From a gamma proteobacterium L18 (GTDB lineage: Bacteria > Pseudomonadota > Gammaproteobacteria > Pseudomonadales > Pseudomonadaceae): 54,926 bases of DNA. The notes below the pieces were generated by a model that saw nothing but the letters and a program-made list of their open reading frames with translations, was not told the origin of the DNA and did no database searches. The first letter of the stretch is position 1; every line of letters starts with the position of its first letter. Below are positions 16,929 to 24,371 of this stretch, one piece after another. Where the stretch lies: positions 517,333-572,258 of the forward strand of contig KI547167.1 in NCBI GenBank assembly GCA_000497835.1, read 5' to 3'. Both the position numbers and the translations under genes were made by a program.

Positions 16929-16962
16929 AAAAAAGGCGAGCCCACACGGCTCGCCTTTTTCA
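16929..16962 (+). terminator. Rho-independent terminator
   Basis: AAAAGGCGAGCC-CACAC-GGCTCGCCTTTTT forms a GC-rich hairpin with an A tract before and a T tract after it. It ends the HPF-like transcript. Confidence 0.9.
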
Positions 16963-16978
16963 TGCCCGCAATTTACCC

Positions 16979-17070
16979 GTAGCCGCTGCCGCCAGGCTGC
17001 GCTGGGCCCCGGGCACACCCCCGGATTCAAAGCTGGCATACAGGCCAGCGTAGCCTGCGGCAGCGGCTAC
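16979..17070. repeat. REP palindrome (GTAGCCGCTGCCG type), copy 2
   Basis: GTAGCCGCTGCCGCCAGGCTGCGCTGG faces GCCTGCGGCAGCGGCTAC with a spacer of about 40 bp. It is a near copy of the element at 16275-16364, so the HPF gene is flanked by two REPs of the same family. Confidence 0.85.
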
Positions 17071-17188
17071 GCAGCATCAGACAGATTGCGGGCATGGGGC
17101 TTGCTTTAACCCAATGGTCAGGGTGTGCGAACTAACGCAAAAACACCCAGTCAATTGATGCACGTCTTATATCTTCAGGTGACGCACC

Positions 17189-17518
17189 ATGGATAACCCC
17201 TTTCAAACGATCAGTGATGCATTCCAGCCCGAGTACCGGGTCAACCTCAGCATCGAACGTCTGGACGGCAGCATCATGCTGACCCTGTCCAATGAAACAG
17301 GGGTAGTGGCCAAACGCATGATCAGCGCTGAACAGCGCAACGACCCCAAGCGCGTGAAGCGTCTTATTGAAAGCATCAAGTTCGGCATCGCCATCGAGCG
17401 CGGCCATAGCGCCATCGAGATCCTGGCGGCCATGACCGACGGAGACGCCCTCGCCATGCCCACGCCACCCGCCAAGGGCTGGCTGAGCAACAAGCCGGGC
17501 CTGCAAGTCGGCATTTGA
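17189..17518 (+). CDS. DUF3509 family protein
   Basis: The 109-residue soluble protein (MDNPFQTISDAFQPEYRVNL) fits the Pseudomonas-specific DUF3509 family: a strand-rich first half (SIERLDGSIMLTLSNETGVVAKRMIS), then QRNDPKRVKRLIESIKFGIAIERG, and a Pro-rich tail. No catalytic motif or membrane segment is present. Function unknown. It is monocistronic. Confidence 0.75.
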   Translation: MDNPFQTISDAFQPEYRVNLSIERLDGSIMLTLSNETGVVAKRMISAEQRNDPKRVKRLIESIKFGIAIERGHSAIEILAAMTDGDALAMPTPPAKGWLSNKPGLQVGI

Positions 17519-17626
17519 TGAGTACGGCCGACGGCCAAAAGTGCCAGCCTTTTGCCCATCTGCCTGAACCTCACCTGTACCAGCGCCCGGCAGTGAGTAA
17601 AGGTGCTGGGCCAGGATAGCCTGCCG

Positions 17627-17660
17627 TTGTAGTTTTCCAATTCGTTACAGAAAACTACAA
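17627..17660. promoter_or_regulatory. Inverted repeat before the YXWGXW lipoprotein gene
   Basis: TTGTAGTTTTC and GAAAACTACAA form a perfect 11-bp inverted repeat with a 12-bp spacer, ending directly before AAGGT, the ribosome binding site of the next gene. It could be an operator or a 5'-leader hairpin next to the ribosome binding site. There is no T tract, so it is unlikely to be a terminator. Confidence 0.6.
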
Positions 17661-17665
17661 AAGGT

Positions 17666-18001
17666 ATGAATATGCTTTTGCGCAGCATTGCCCTGATCGC
17701 CCTCGTTGCCGCCACCGCCGGTTGCGTCGAAGAACGTGTGGTCCACGACCATCGCCCGGTGCACCGTGAATACGTCGAGGTAGTGGCCCCCCAGGCCCCG
17801 CCTGTGCAAGTGATCGAGGAAGAGCCCGGCCCACGCCCCGGTTATGTTTGGGCACGTGGCTACTGGGCCTGGGAAGGCGGGCGCTACGTGCCCGTGCGCG
17901 GCCATTGGGAAGCACTGCGCCCCGGCTACCGTTACGTGCACCCGCACTGGGTGCAGACCCGCGACGGCTGGCATTGGCGCCAGGGCGGCTGGGCGAACTG
18001 A
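17666..18001 (+). CDS. YXWGXW repeat-containing lipoprotein
   Basis: The 111-residue protein has a lipoprotein signal peptide (MNMLLRSIALIALVAATAGC; Cys20 is lipidated). A His/Val/Pro-rich stretch and three aromatic repeats follow (YVWARGYWAWEGGRYVPVRGHWE; YRYVHPHWVQTRDGWHWRQGGW). These YXWGXW/BcpO-type repeats occur in small envelope proteins of unknown function. The C-terminal Trp residues suggest surface or peptidoglycan contact, but this is not established. Confidence 0.85.
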   Translation: MNMLLRSIALIALVAATAGCVEERVVHDHRPVHREYVEVVAPQAPPVQVIEEEPGPRPGYVWARGYWAWEGGRYVPVRGHWEALRPGYRYVHPHWVQTRDGWHWRQGGWAN

Positions 18002-18042
18002 TCGCGGTTTTTCATGACCGGACATTGCAACCCTGCGCCGTT

Positions 18043-18074
18043 CATGATGAGGTTGGGCCTGCAACCTCATCATG
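18043..18074. promoter_or_regulatory. Perfect hairpin enclosing the toxin start codon
   Basis: CATGATGAGGTTG (18043-18055) and CAACCTCATCATG (18062-18074) are exact reverse complements around a 6-nt loop. The final ATG of the right arm is the start codon of the Tse6-like toxin. There is no Shine-Dalgarno sequence just before it. An RNA hairpin here would bury the start codon; as DNA it could also be a repressor site. Confidence 0.65.
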
Positions 18075-19562
18075 GACAGCAACAACGCAATGGACCTTGC
18101 CCCGCATATCCCCTCCTGGGCGGAGATCGAGCGTAACCTGAACCACAGGTTCAGCGATTTCCACCACACCCTGGACCACGGCTTGAGCAGCGCCAGCAGC
18201 GGTTTGCATGCCAGCTGGAACGGTATCACCCAACGCCTGGATCAGGGCGCCAGCCATATCTATGCCGAGCTTGGCGGCCGTCGCATCGATGCCGTGCGCC
18301 AGGCCCTGCAGCTTTCCTACCCGCTCATTCGCCAGGACCTGCGCCAGCGCTGGGCGAGCATCAATATCGACGAAATCCTCGATGTGCTGCTGGACCTGGT
18401 CAAGCAGGTGGCACTGATACTAGGCGGCAGCGTGACAGTAGGCAGCATCGCCGGCGGCATCGCAGGCGGGGTGCTGGGCGCAGGCCTTGGCGCTGCGCCG
18501 GGCGCTGTGGCCGGCGCAGGCGTGGGGCTGGAGATCGGCAACCTGATTCTGCTGGGCCTGGGGCTGTCGGCGATTGCCGAATACTTCTACAGCGGCCTGC
18601 CCGCCTGCCTGGAAACGTTACAGAACGGTATCGTCACGGCCTGGCGGGTCGACAACAAGGCCAGCGGCAGCCGCCTGGAAACCGGTGGTGGCCACGCCAG
18701 CACCCGCCAGGCACGCATCGAACAGGCAGCCCGACAACTGGCGCGTGGCCAGGAGCAGTTGGTGATGCTGCTGTTGACCGCCATCGTCACCTACCTTACC
18801 CGCGGCCAGGTCAAGGGGGCCTTGACCAGCAGCGCCGAAGGCATCGCCGCGCGCTCGGCGTTGCTGCAACAGCAGATCAGCGAGCGACGCCTGGCCGACT
18901 GGCTGGCGCGCAATGAACAGCAGTTGCTGGCCGAACGTTCGTTGCAGCCCCGTACCAGCGCCCCGGTGCAGCAGGCCGAAGAGCCGATTCGGCTGCGGCC
19001 CAAGGCCAGCGACGCGGTCAAGGCGCCGGAACCGCCGCCGGCCACCCCGCAGCCGGTGCAGCCGACCTTGTCACGGCGGGAAGTGCTGAACCAGCAATAC
19101 GGCCGCACAGGCGACCTGAACCGTGACATCAATATCCGCGGCAATCGCGAGATCGCGGAAAACTTCTTCCAGTCCCAAGGCTACAGCAAGGCCGATGCGG
19201 CGTCGTACATGAACGGCCTGGACTTCAACCACCCTGTGCAGGTTCAGACGCTCAACAGCGGCAAGAACCTGTGGCAATACCAGTCCCCCGGCGCGCCCCA
19301 AGGCAATTGGTATACCCTGAGCCCGAACGTGCAGCCCACTCAGTTGGGGATCAACCCTATGGGCACCAACCGGGCGCTCAACACCATCGAGCCCAAGGTA
19401 TTGGGCAATTACCAGACGGCGGGAAAAGTGCAGGTACTGCGCAGCACCGCCGCGCCGGTGGACGACTTCTGGTCGGTGAAGGGACAATCCTACCCGGCCG
19501 AAGGCGGCGCGCAGCAACTGTTCTCCAATCAAAAAGACCTGTTTAACCTGGGAAGCCCATGA
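18072..19562 (+). CDS. Tse6-like (polymorphic toxin type 46) NADase-type toxin without PAAR domain
   Basis: The 496-residue protein has an N-terminal helical region (1-112), a glycine-zipper membrane segment (113-170, with GGSVTVGSIAGGIAGG), a second hydrophobic helix (about 230-243), a Pro-rich linker (315-333), and a C-terminal domain (335-496) with WQYQSPGAPQGNWYTLSPNVQPTQLG and VDDFWSVKGQSYPAEGG. The C-terminal domain resembles the NAD(P)+ glycohydrolase domain of the T6SS effector Tse6. The next gene encodes a Tsi6-like immunity protein and overlaps by 4 bp, which supports this. Unlike Tse6 there is no PAAR domain, and no VgrG or Eag chaperone gene is near. NADase activity and delivery route are inferred. 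Confidence 0.75.
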   Translation: MDSNNAMDLAPHIPSWAEIERNLNHRFSDFHHTLDHGLSSASSGLHASWNGITQRLDQGASHIYAELGGRRIDAVRQALQLSYPLIRQDLRQRWASINIDEILDVLLDLVKQVALILGGSVTVGSIAGGIAGGVLGAGLGAAPGAVAGAGVGLEIGNLILLGLGLSAIAEYFYSGLPACLETLQNGIVTAWRVDNKASGSRLETGGGHASTRQARIEQAARQLARGQEQLVMLLLTAIVTYLTRGQVKGALTSSAEGIAARSALLQQQISERRLADWLARNEQQLLAERSLQPRTSAPVQQAEEPIRLRPKASDAVKAPEPPPATPQPVQPTLSRREVLNQQYGRTGDLNRDINIRGNREIAENFFQSQGYSKADAASYMNGLDFNHPVQVQTLNSGKNLWQYQSPGAPQGNWYTLSPNVQPTQLGINPMGTNRALNTIEPKVLGNYQTAGKVQVLRSTAAPVDDFWSVKGQSYPAEGGAQQLFSNQKDLFNLGSP

Positions 19563-19843
19563 CACCCGTAGACTTCATCGACAAGGCGATCGTCGCCACC
19601 CAAGACCGCTACCGCAAGACGCCTGGGTTCGAGGTGTATGTATCGGTGCTTAACCAGCTCAACTACATCAAGGCAGTGCTGGAAGGGCGCGAGAAGGACA
19701 AGTCGAAACTGCACCAGTTGACCCTGGGCAGCATCGCCGTGAAGGAATTCGAGGAAAGCGACCCCGACCTGTCGCGGGCATTGATGGATGCTTTCTACAT
19801 CGCCTCGCAATTGGGTCGGGGGTTGAAGATCCAGTTGCCTTAG
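19559..19843 (+). CDS. Tsi6-family immunity protein
   Basis: The 94-residue all-helical protein (MTPVDFIDKAIVATQDRYRKTP, then LTLGSIAVKEFEESDPDLSRALMDAF, ending RGLKIQLP) fits the Tsi6 immunity family, which blocks the Tse6 NADase active site. It overlaps the toxin gene by ATGA, so antidote translation is coupled to that of the toxin. It would act in the cytoplasm. Its own end overlaps the convergent psiE-like gene by 4 bp. Confidence 0.8.
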   Translation: MTPVDFIDKAIVATQDRYRKTPGFEVYVSVLNQLNYIKAVLEGREKDKSKLHQLTLGSIAVKEFEESDPDLSRALMDAFYIASQLGRGLKIQLP

Positions 19844-20328
19844 GTCTCGCCTTTCTCTTCAGTCAGCGCGCCCTTGACCACCGCATCCGGGTCCGGGACC
19901 TTGGCCGACGGATACTGCGACGAGGCATAACGCACCACCAGAATGGCGAACGCTAGCAACAGAATGGCACCCGACAGGTACACCACCCCCAGGTCGGCCG
20001 GGCCATGGTGGGACACATCGGAGATCAGCAGACGGGTCAGCGCGGTGATGGCCACATAGATCAGGAAGCGCACGGGCATGTGGTTGGTCTTGAAGTAAAT
20101 CCCCACCATCGCCCCCAGCTCCAGGTAGATGAACAGCAGCAGGATGTCATCGACCGTGATATTGCCCTTCTCCACCATCCCCAGGAACGCCACCACCGCG
20201 GCCCACGCGGTAATGGCGCCAATGGCGAACAGCGCCAGGTAATGAAACGTCTCGACCAGCAGGTTGCCCAGCGAGCCAGCCAGATGGTGGACATTCTTGC
20301 GCATGGCATCAGCCCAATTGATTTTCAC
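19840..20328 (-). CDS. PsiE-family phosphate-starvation-inducible membrane protein
   Basis: The 162-residue protein has four membrane helices (about 22-47, 58-80, 84-104 and 114-134) and the PsiE pattern (TVDDILLLFIYLELGAMVGIYFKTNHMPVRFLIYVAITALTRLLI). The acidic loop-helix DDILLLFIYLELGAM is the most conserved part of the family. It sits in the inner membrane. Its function is unknown even in E. coli. The C-terminal tail is charged. Confidence 0.88.
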   Translation of the reverse strand: MKINWADAMRKNVHHLAGSLGNLLVETFHYLALFAIGAITAWAAVVAFLGMVEKGNITVDDILLLFIYLELGAMVGIYFKTNHMPVRFLIYVAITALTRLLISDVSHHGPADLGVVYLSGAILLLAFAILVVRYASSQYPSAKVPDPDAVVKGALTEEKGET

Positions 20329-20475
20329 GGTGCAGGTTCCTTGACTCGTGGGTATCGGATGCTTTCATTGTGCATCAGTGGCCTGACCTTGCGGTGACGG
20401 CAATTTGTCTCACCCTGCTACAACCCTGAGGTAATTTGCCACTATTCAGCGGCAACAAAATCCCTTATCCTTCCA

Positions 20476-20491
20476 CTGTATAAAAAACCAG
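20476..20491. promoter_or_regulatory. LexA (SOS) box
   Basis: CTG-TATAAAAAAC-CAG fits the CTG-N10-CAG LexA consensus with an AT-rich middle beginning TAT. It lies 44 bp before the yebG start codon, in the promoter. YebG is a known SOS gene in E. coli, so LexA repression is well supported by both motif and gene. Confidence 0.8.
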
Positions 20492-20534
20492 TAGTCGAAA
20501 TCGACAACTTTCGTAAAGGCATGTGAGGTGGTGA

Positions 20535-20798
20535 ATGGCCGTCGAAGTGGTATACCGCAGCAGCCGAGATCTGGAGCGCCTGTTCATGGATAAAGCCGAA
20601 GCTGACCGTCATGACAAAATGCTCGAGCTCGCTGAACTGCTCGCAGAAGTCCTGAAAAAGGCCGTCCCGTCCCTGACCGAGCAACAGGTTGAAGACGCGG
20701 GCATCTACATGGCCAAGAACCGTGATGTGTTCGCCAAGGCGTTCAAAAGCCAGCCCGATGCGCTGAATGAGCTGATCAGCGGCGAAGGCGCGGAATAA
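20535..20798 (+). CDS. yebG: YebG-family SOS-induced protein
   Basis: The 87-residue protein begins MAVEVVYRSSRDLERLFMDKAEADRHDKMLELAELLAEVLKKAVP, which lines up with the E. coli YebG pattern MAVEVKY...KKEADAYDKMLD.A.LL. It is a small cytoplasmic DNA-damage-inducible protein; its biochemical role is unclear. The ATG at 20535 has GAGGTGG seven bases upstream. The LexA box 44 bp upstream fits SOS control. Confidence 0.88.
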   Translation: MAVEVVYRSSRDLERLFMDKAEADRHDKMLELAELLAEVLKKAVPSLTEQQVEDAGIYMAKNRDVFAKAFKSQPDALNELISGEGAE

Positions 20799-20875
20799 GG
20801 CCGCGTCACTGGCACCGCGTACTACCTGAAGTAGCGCGCAGGCTTCGACGCCGCCTCCGGCAGCTACAGAGGCGT

Positions 20876-20940
20876 GTGGGAGCAAAGCTTGCTCGCGATG
20901 GCGTCAGTGAGGGCCCCTCGCGAGCAAGCTTTGCTCCCAC
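20876..20940. repeat. REP palindrome (GAGCAAAGCTTGCTCGCGA type), copy 1
   Basis: GTGGGAGCAAAGCTTGCTCG and its exact complement form 23-bp perfect arms around a 19-bp loop. It lies in the 279-bp gap between yebG and the E2 gene, which contains only repeats. Confidence 0.9.
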
Positions 20941-20954
20941 AGTGTGTACCTCCA

Positions 20955-20972
20955 CAAGACAGTTGCTGCTAC
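20955..20972. repeat. 18-bp direct repeat, left copy
   Basis: CAAGACAGTTGCTGCTAC occurs here and at 21064-21081. The pair brackets the REP element at 20990-21047. The right copy contains the stop codon of the E2 gene. Confidence 0.7.
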
Positions 20973-20989
20973 AGGTCGGCGGCGTCTGG

Positions 20990-21047
20990 ATCGCGGCCAA
21001 GGCCGGCTCCTACCCCGGACGGCGTAGGAGCCGACCTTGGTCGCGAT
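20990..21047. repeat. REP-like palindrome (GTAGGAGCCGACCTTGG type), copy 2
   Basis: ATCGCGGCCAAGGCCGGCTC and GAGCCGACCTTGGTCGCGAT are nearly perfect inverted arms around TACCCCGGACGGCGTAG. It is of the same family as 8227-8306 and immediately 3' of the E2 gene. Confidence 0.75.
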
Positions 21048-21077
21048 GCAGGCGACGCCATTCCAAGACAGTTGCTG

Positions 21078-22180
21078 CTACGGTTTTTCCAACGCCTCCA
21101 CCAACGCCCGCATGAACCGCGCGGCCTCCCCGCCCGTCACCGCCCGGTGATCGAAGGTCAGCGACAAGGGCAATATCGGGTGTACCACCACCTGCCCGTC
21201 CACCGCCACCGGCTCTTCACGAATGCCCCCGCACCAATGATCGCCACCTGCGGCGGCACCACCACGGGATTGGCGTAACGCCCGAACAAGGTTCCGAAGT
21301 TGGACAGCGTAAGGGTTGCCCCCATCATTTCCCGCGGTGGGATGGAGCGCGCTTTCACATCGGCACGCAGTTGACTCATGCCTTCCTTCAGGTCTTCGAC
21401 ACTGCGGTTGCCTACATCGCGCAGCACCGGCACGAACAGCCCGTCCGGGGTGTCGACCGCAATGCCCAGGTCGAGATTTTCATGGGTGCGGATGGACAGG
21501 CTGCGCCCGTCGAACCAGCTGTTGAGCACCGGTTCCACCTTGCACGCCGCCGCCATGGCCTTGCCCAGGCGGATCAGCGGGTCACGGGCCTGCCCCCAGC
21601 GGTGCAGGTCGGCGTCGCCAAAGATCGTGACCGGCACCACCTCGGCGTGGGACTTGGCCATATTGATGGCCATGCTACGCCGCACCCCGCGCAGTTTTTC
21701 ACCGCCGAAACGGTCCTGAGCGCTTTGCGCGGCCGCCTCGACATCGGCGCGGGTGATCAGGCCTTCGCTGCCTGAACCGCTCAGGGCGCTGAGCTCCACG
21801 CCCATCTGCCGGGCCAGTTGGCGTACAGCTGGGGTGGCACGAGCGGCCAGGTGTTCACGGGTGGAAGGCGCTGCGCCGATGAAGAAGCGGTCTTCGCTGG
21901 CATTGCCGCCACCCTCCAGCCGGCCCACCACCGTGCCGGCATCGGCTTCACCTTCGTAGCCCAGCAAAGGCTCGCCCACATGCAGGATGTCGCCTTCGCC
22001 ACCGAAGGTCTTGGCCACCACACCGTCATAGGGGGCCGGTATGTCCACCAATGCCTTGGCGGTTTCCACCGACACCAGCAGTTGGTCGGCCTTGACCGTG
22101 TCGCCCGCCTTGACGTGCCATTGCACGATTTCAGCTTCTTGAAGGCCTTCGCCCAGGTCGGGCAGTTTGAAATATTTCAT
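21078..22180 (-). pseudogene. 2-oxoacid dehydrogenase E2 (dihydrolipoyl acyltransferase), frameshifted
   Basis: The first 318 or so codons encode a lipoyl domain (1-76, lipoyl Lys in SVETAKALVD), a linker, an E1/E3-binding domain (about 114-150, ATPAVRQLARQMG...GLITRADV), and the start of the catalytic domain. At a run of five C (21226-21230; G on the coding strand) the frame is lost and translation stops at 21158. The next frame continues the family sequence: [20 protein letters not shown], then [21 protein letters not shown], ending at 21078. That part holds the catalytic His (DHRAVTGG). One extra G restores a 368-residue E2. It is either a real null mutation or a sequencing error. The E2 would move acyl groups to CoA in a branched-chain 2-oxoacid dehydrogenase. 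Confidence 0.85.
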
Positions 22181-22190
22181 CTCAGCCTCC

Positions 22191-23177
22191 TCAGGCGAAG
22201 TTCAGCACGGTGTCGCAGGCGTGGAGAATGTCCGGCACGGCCGGGATGTACAGTTGTTCGAGCTTGTACAGCGGGGGCGGGATGTCCGGGGCAGTGACAC
22301 GCTGGATGGGCGCTTGCAGGTCCAGCAGGGCGCGTTCGTAGAGGCTGGCAGCGATTTCCGCGCCTACGCCGCACGAACGCGGCGCTTCGTGGACGATCAC
22401 GCAGCGACCGGTCTTGCGCACCGAGGCTTCCAGGGTGTCCAGGTCCAGGGGTTTCACGCAGGCGACGTCGATGACTTCCGCCGACACACCGCGCTCGGCC
22501 AGTACATCAGCGGCCTGCAGGGTTTCGTGCACGCTGGCGCCCCAGCTGATCAAGGTCAGGTCACTGCCCTCACGCAGGGTGAAGCAGGTGTCCAGGGGCA
22601 GACGTTTACCGTCATCGGCCAACGGTTGCGGGTTCATGCGGTACAGGCGCGTGGGTTCCAGGAACAGCACCGGGTCGGGGTCATCGATCGCCGCCAACAA
22701 CAGGCCGTAGGCCCGCGCTGGCGAGGATGGAATCACCACGCGCAGGCCGGGGATATGCGCAAACAACGCCTCGGTACTTTCACTGTGATGCTCGGGGGCC
22801 CGAATGCCTGCGCCCATGGGCGTGCGCAGCACCATCGGGCAGGTGAGGCGCCCACGGGTGCGGTTACGCATGCGGCTGGCATGGGACACCAGGTGCTCCA
22901 TGGTGGCGTAGATGAAGCCCATGAACTGGATCTCTACAATCGGCTTGAGACCCTGGGCGGCCATGCCGATCACCAGGCCGCCGAGCATGGTTTCGGCCAG
23001 TGGCGAGTCGATCACCCGCTTGAACCCGAAACTGTCGCGCAAGCCTTGGGTGGCACGGAACACGCCGCCGTTGACGCCCACGTCCTCGCCCAGCACCACC
23101 ACATTGTCGTCCTCGGCCATGGCCCGGTGCATGGCCAGGTTGACGGCCTCCAACAGGCTGACTTTTTCATCATTCAT
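22191..23177 (-). CDS. 2-oxoacid dehydrogenase E1 beta subunit
   Basis: The ATG at 23177 gives 328 residues starting MNDEKVSLLEAVNLAMHRAM, the usual E1-beta start, and overlaps the E1-alpha stop by 8 bp. Typical blocks are LGEDVGVNGGVFRATQGL, PLAETMLGGLVIGMA, MVLRTPMGAGIRAPEHHSES and VIHEAPRSCGVGAEI. Together with E1-alpha it forms the thiamine-diphosphate E1 that decarboxylates branched-chain 2-oxoacids. The E2 gene follows after 10 bp. Confidence 0.92.
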   Translation of the reverse strand: MNDEKVSLLEAVNLAMHRAMAEDDNVVVLGEDVGVNGGVFRATQGLRDSFGFKRVIDSPLAETMLGGLVIGMAAQGLKPIVEIQFMGFIYATMEHLVSHASRMRNRTRGRLTCPMVLRTPMGAGIRAPEHHSESTEALFAHIPGLRVVIPSSPARAYGLLLAAIDDPDPVLFLEPTRLYRMNPQPLADDGKRLPLDTCFTLREGSDLTLISWGASVHETLQAADVLAERGVSAEVIDVACVKPLDLDTLEASVRKTGRCVIVHEAPRSCGVGAEIAASLYERALLDLQAPIQRVTAPDIPPPLYKLEQLYIPAVPDILHACDTVLNFA

Positions 23178-24267
23178 GGTCTTGGCCTCCCTGACGACGT
23201 GCCACCCGTTCAAGGAAGTCCTCGCGCTGGTCGGCCAGCACGGCGGGCCATTTGGCATAGACATGGTCCATGACCGACTCCGGCGCCTGGGTGCCGGCGG
23301 CCTCGAAGTTATCGACCGATTGCTGCACCAACGCCTGGCATTCAGTGATCAGTGCCTGCTCACGCCCTTCGTCCCACACGCCCTGCGCGGCCATGAACGA
23401 TTGCAGGCGCTTGATGGGCTCTTCCTGCCAGGCCTGCTTGACCTCCTCGGCGCTGCGATAGCGGGTGGCATCGTCGGCAGTGGTGTGGTCGCCCAGGCGG
23501 TAGCTCAGGCATTCCAGCAACACCGGGCCCTTGCCGTGGCGCGCACGCTCCAGCGCTACCTGGATGCGGTCGTACACCGCAAGGATGTCGTTGCCGTCCA
23601 CCTGCTCGCCATGGAAGCCCGCGCCGATGGCTTTCTGCGCCAGCGTCGGCGCCCCGCACTGGATGCGCCGGGGCACCGAGATGGCCCACTGGTTGTTGTT
23701 GATGACAAACACCACGGGCAGTTGCCAGGCGCCTGCCACGTTCAGGGCCTCGAGGAAGTCGCCCTTGCTGGTGGCGCCATCCCCACAGGTGGTTACCGCC
23801 ACGCGGTGCTCGCCACGGATCTTGAAGGCACTGGCCACGCCGCAGGCATGCAGGGCCTGGGTGGCGATGGGGACGCACAGGGGGAAGTCCTGGGCTACTG
23901 CAGGTTCCGCGTAGTCGCTGCCGCGCTCGTCGCCGCCCCAGTACAGCAGGATTTCTTCCATGCGCACGCCGCGCATCAGTTGCACGGCGGTGTCGCGGTA
24001 ATAGGGGATCAGCACGTCCTCGGGGCGCATCAGGCTGCCGATCGCCACCCCAATGGCTTCCTGGCCCAGGGTGGGGGCATAGGTGCCGATTCGGCCGGTG
24101 CGCTGCAGGGCCACGGCCTTCTGGTCGAACAGGCGGGTCAGCACCATCTGCCGGTACAGGCGGGTCAGCAGGTTGAAGTCGTCGGCCCAGTCGGGCAAGG
24201 GGCCAAGCAGGCGGCCATCGGGGGATAGGTAGCGGGTGAAACCAAGGTCGATCTTGTTGGATGTCAT
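23170..24267 (-). CDS. 2-oxoacid dehydrogenase E1 alpha subunit
   Basis: The ATG at 24267 has AGGAG eight bases upstream and gives 365 residues. The thiamine-diphosphate motif runs from GDGATSKGDF to NNNQWAIS. YRDTAVQL, GFHGEQVDGNDILAVY and YRLGDHTTADDATRYR are typical of branched-chain oxoacid (BkdA1-type) rather than pyruvate E1 subunits. It lies between a leucine-type dehydrogenase gene and the E1-beta gene on the same strand. No E3 (lipoamide dehydrogenase) gene is in the cluster, so a shared E3 must be used. Confidence 0.92.
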   Translation of the reverse strand: MTSNKIDLGFTRYLSPDGRLLGPLPDWADDFNLLTRLYRQMVLTRLFDQKAVALQRTGRIGTYAPTLGQEAIGVAIGSLMRPEDVLIPYYRDTAVQLMRGVRMEEILLYWGGDERGSDYAEPAVAQDFPLCVPIATQALHACGVASAFKIRGEHRVAVTTCGDGATSKGDFLEALNVAGAWQLPVVFVINNNQWAISVPRRIQCGAPTLAQKAIGAGFHGEQVDGNDILAVYDRIQVALERARHGKGPVLLECLSYRLGDHTTADDATRYRSAEEVKQAWQEEPIKRLQSFMAAQGVWDEGREQALITECQALVQQSVDNFEAAGTQAPESVMDHVYAKWPAVLADQREDFLERVARRQGGQDHE

Positions 24268-24371
24268 CGTGCAACTCCTGACACACGGGGTACGTGTGCT
24301 GGTCATGACCTGCCGCTTGTGGCCGCAGATCGTGTCGGAGCTGGCGCCGGTCAGGCGCCGGCTCGCTTGAA

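Noticed and set aside
20876..20940. Palindromic repeats as a CRISPR array
   Set aside because: Repeats are scattered single inverted pairs of different families, without regular spacers or cas genes.
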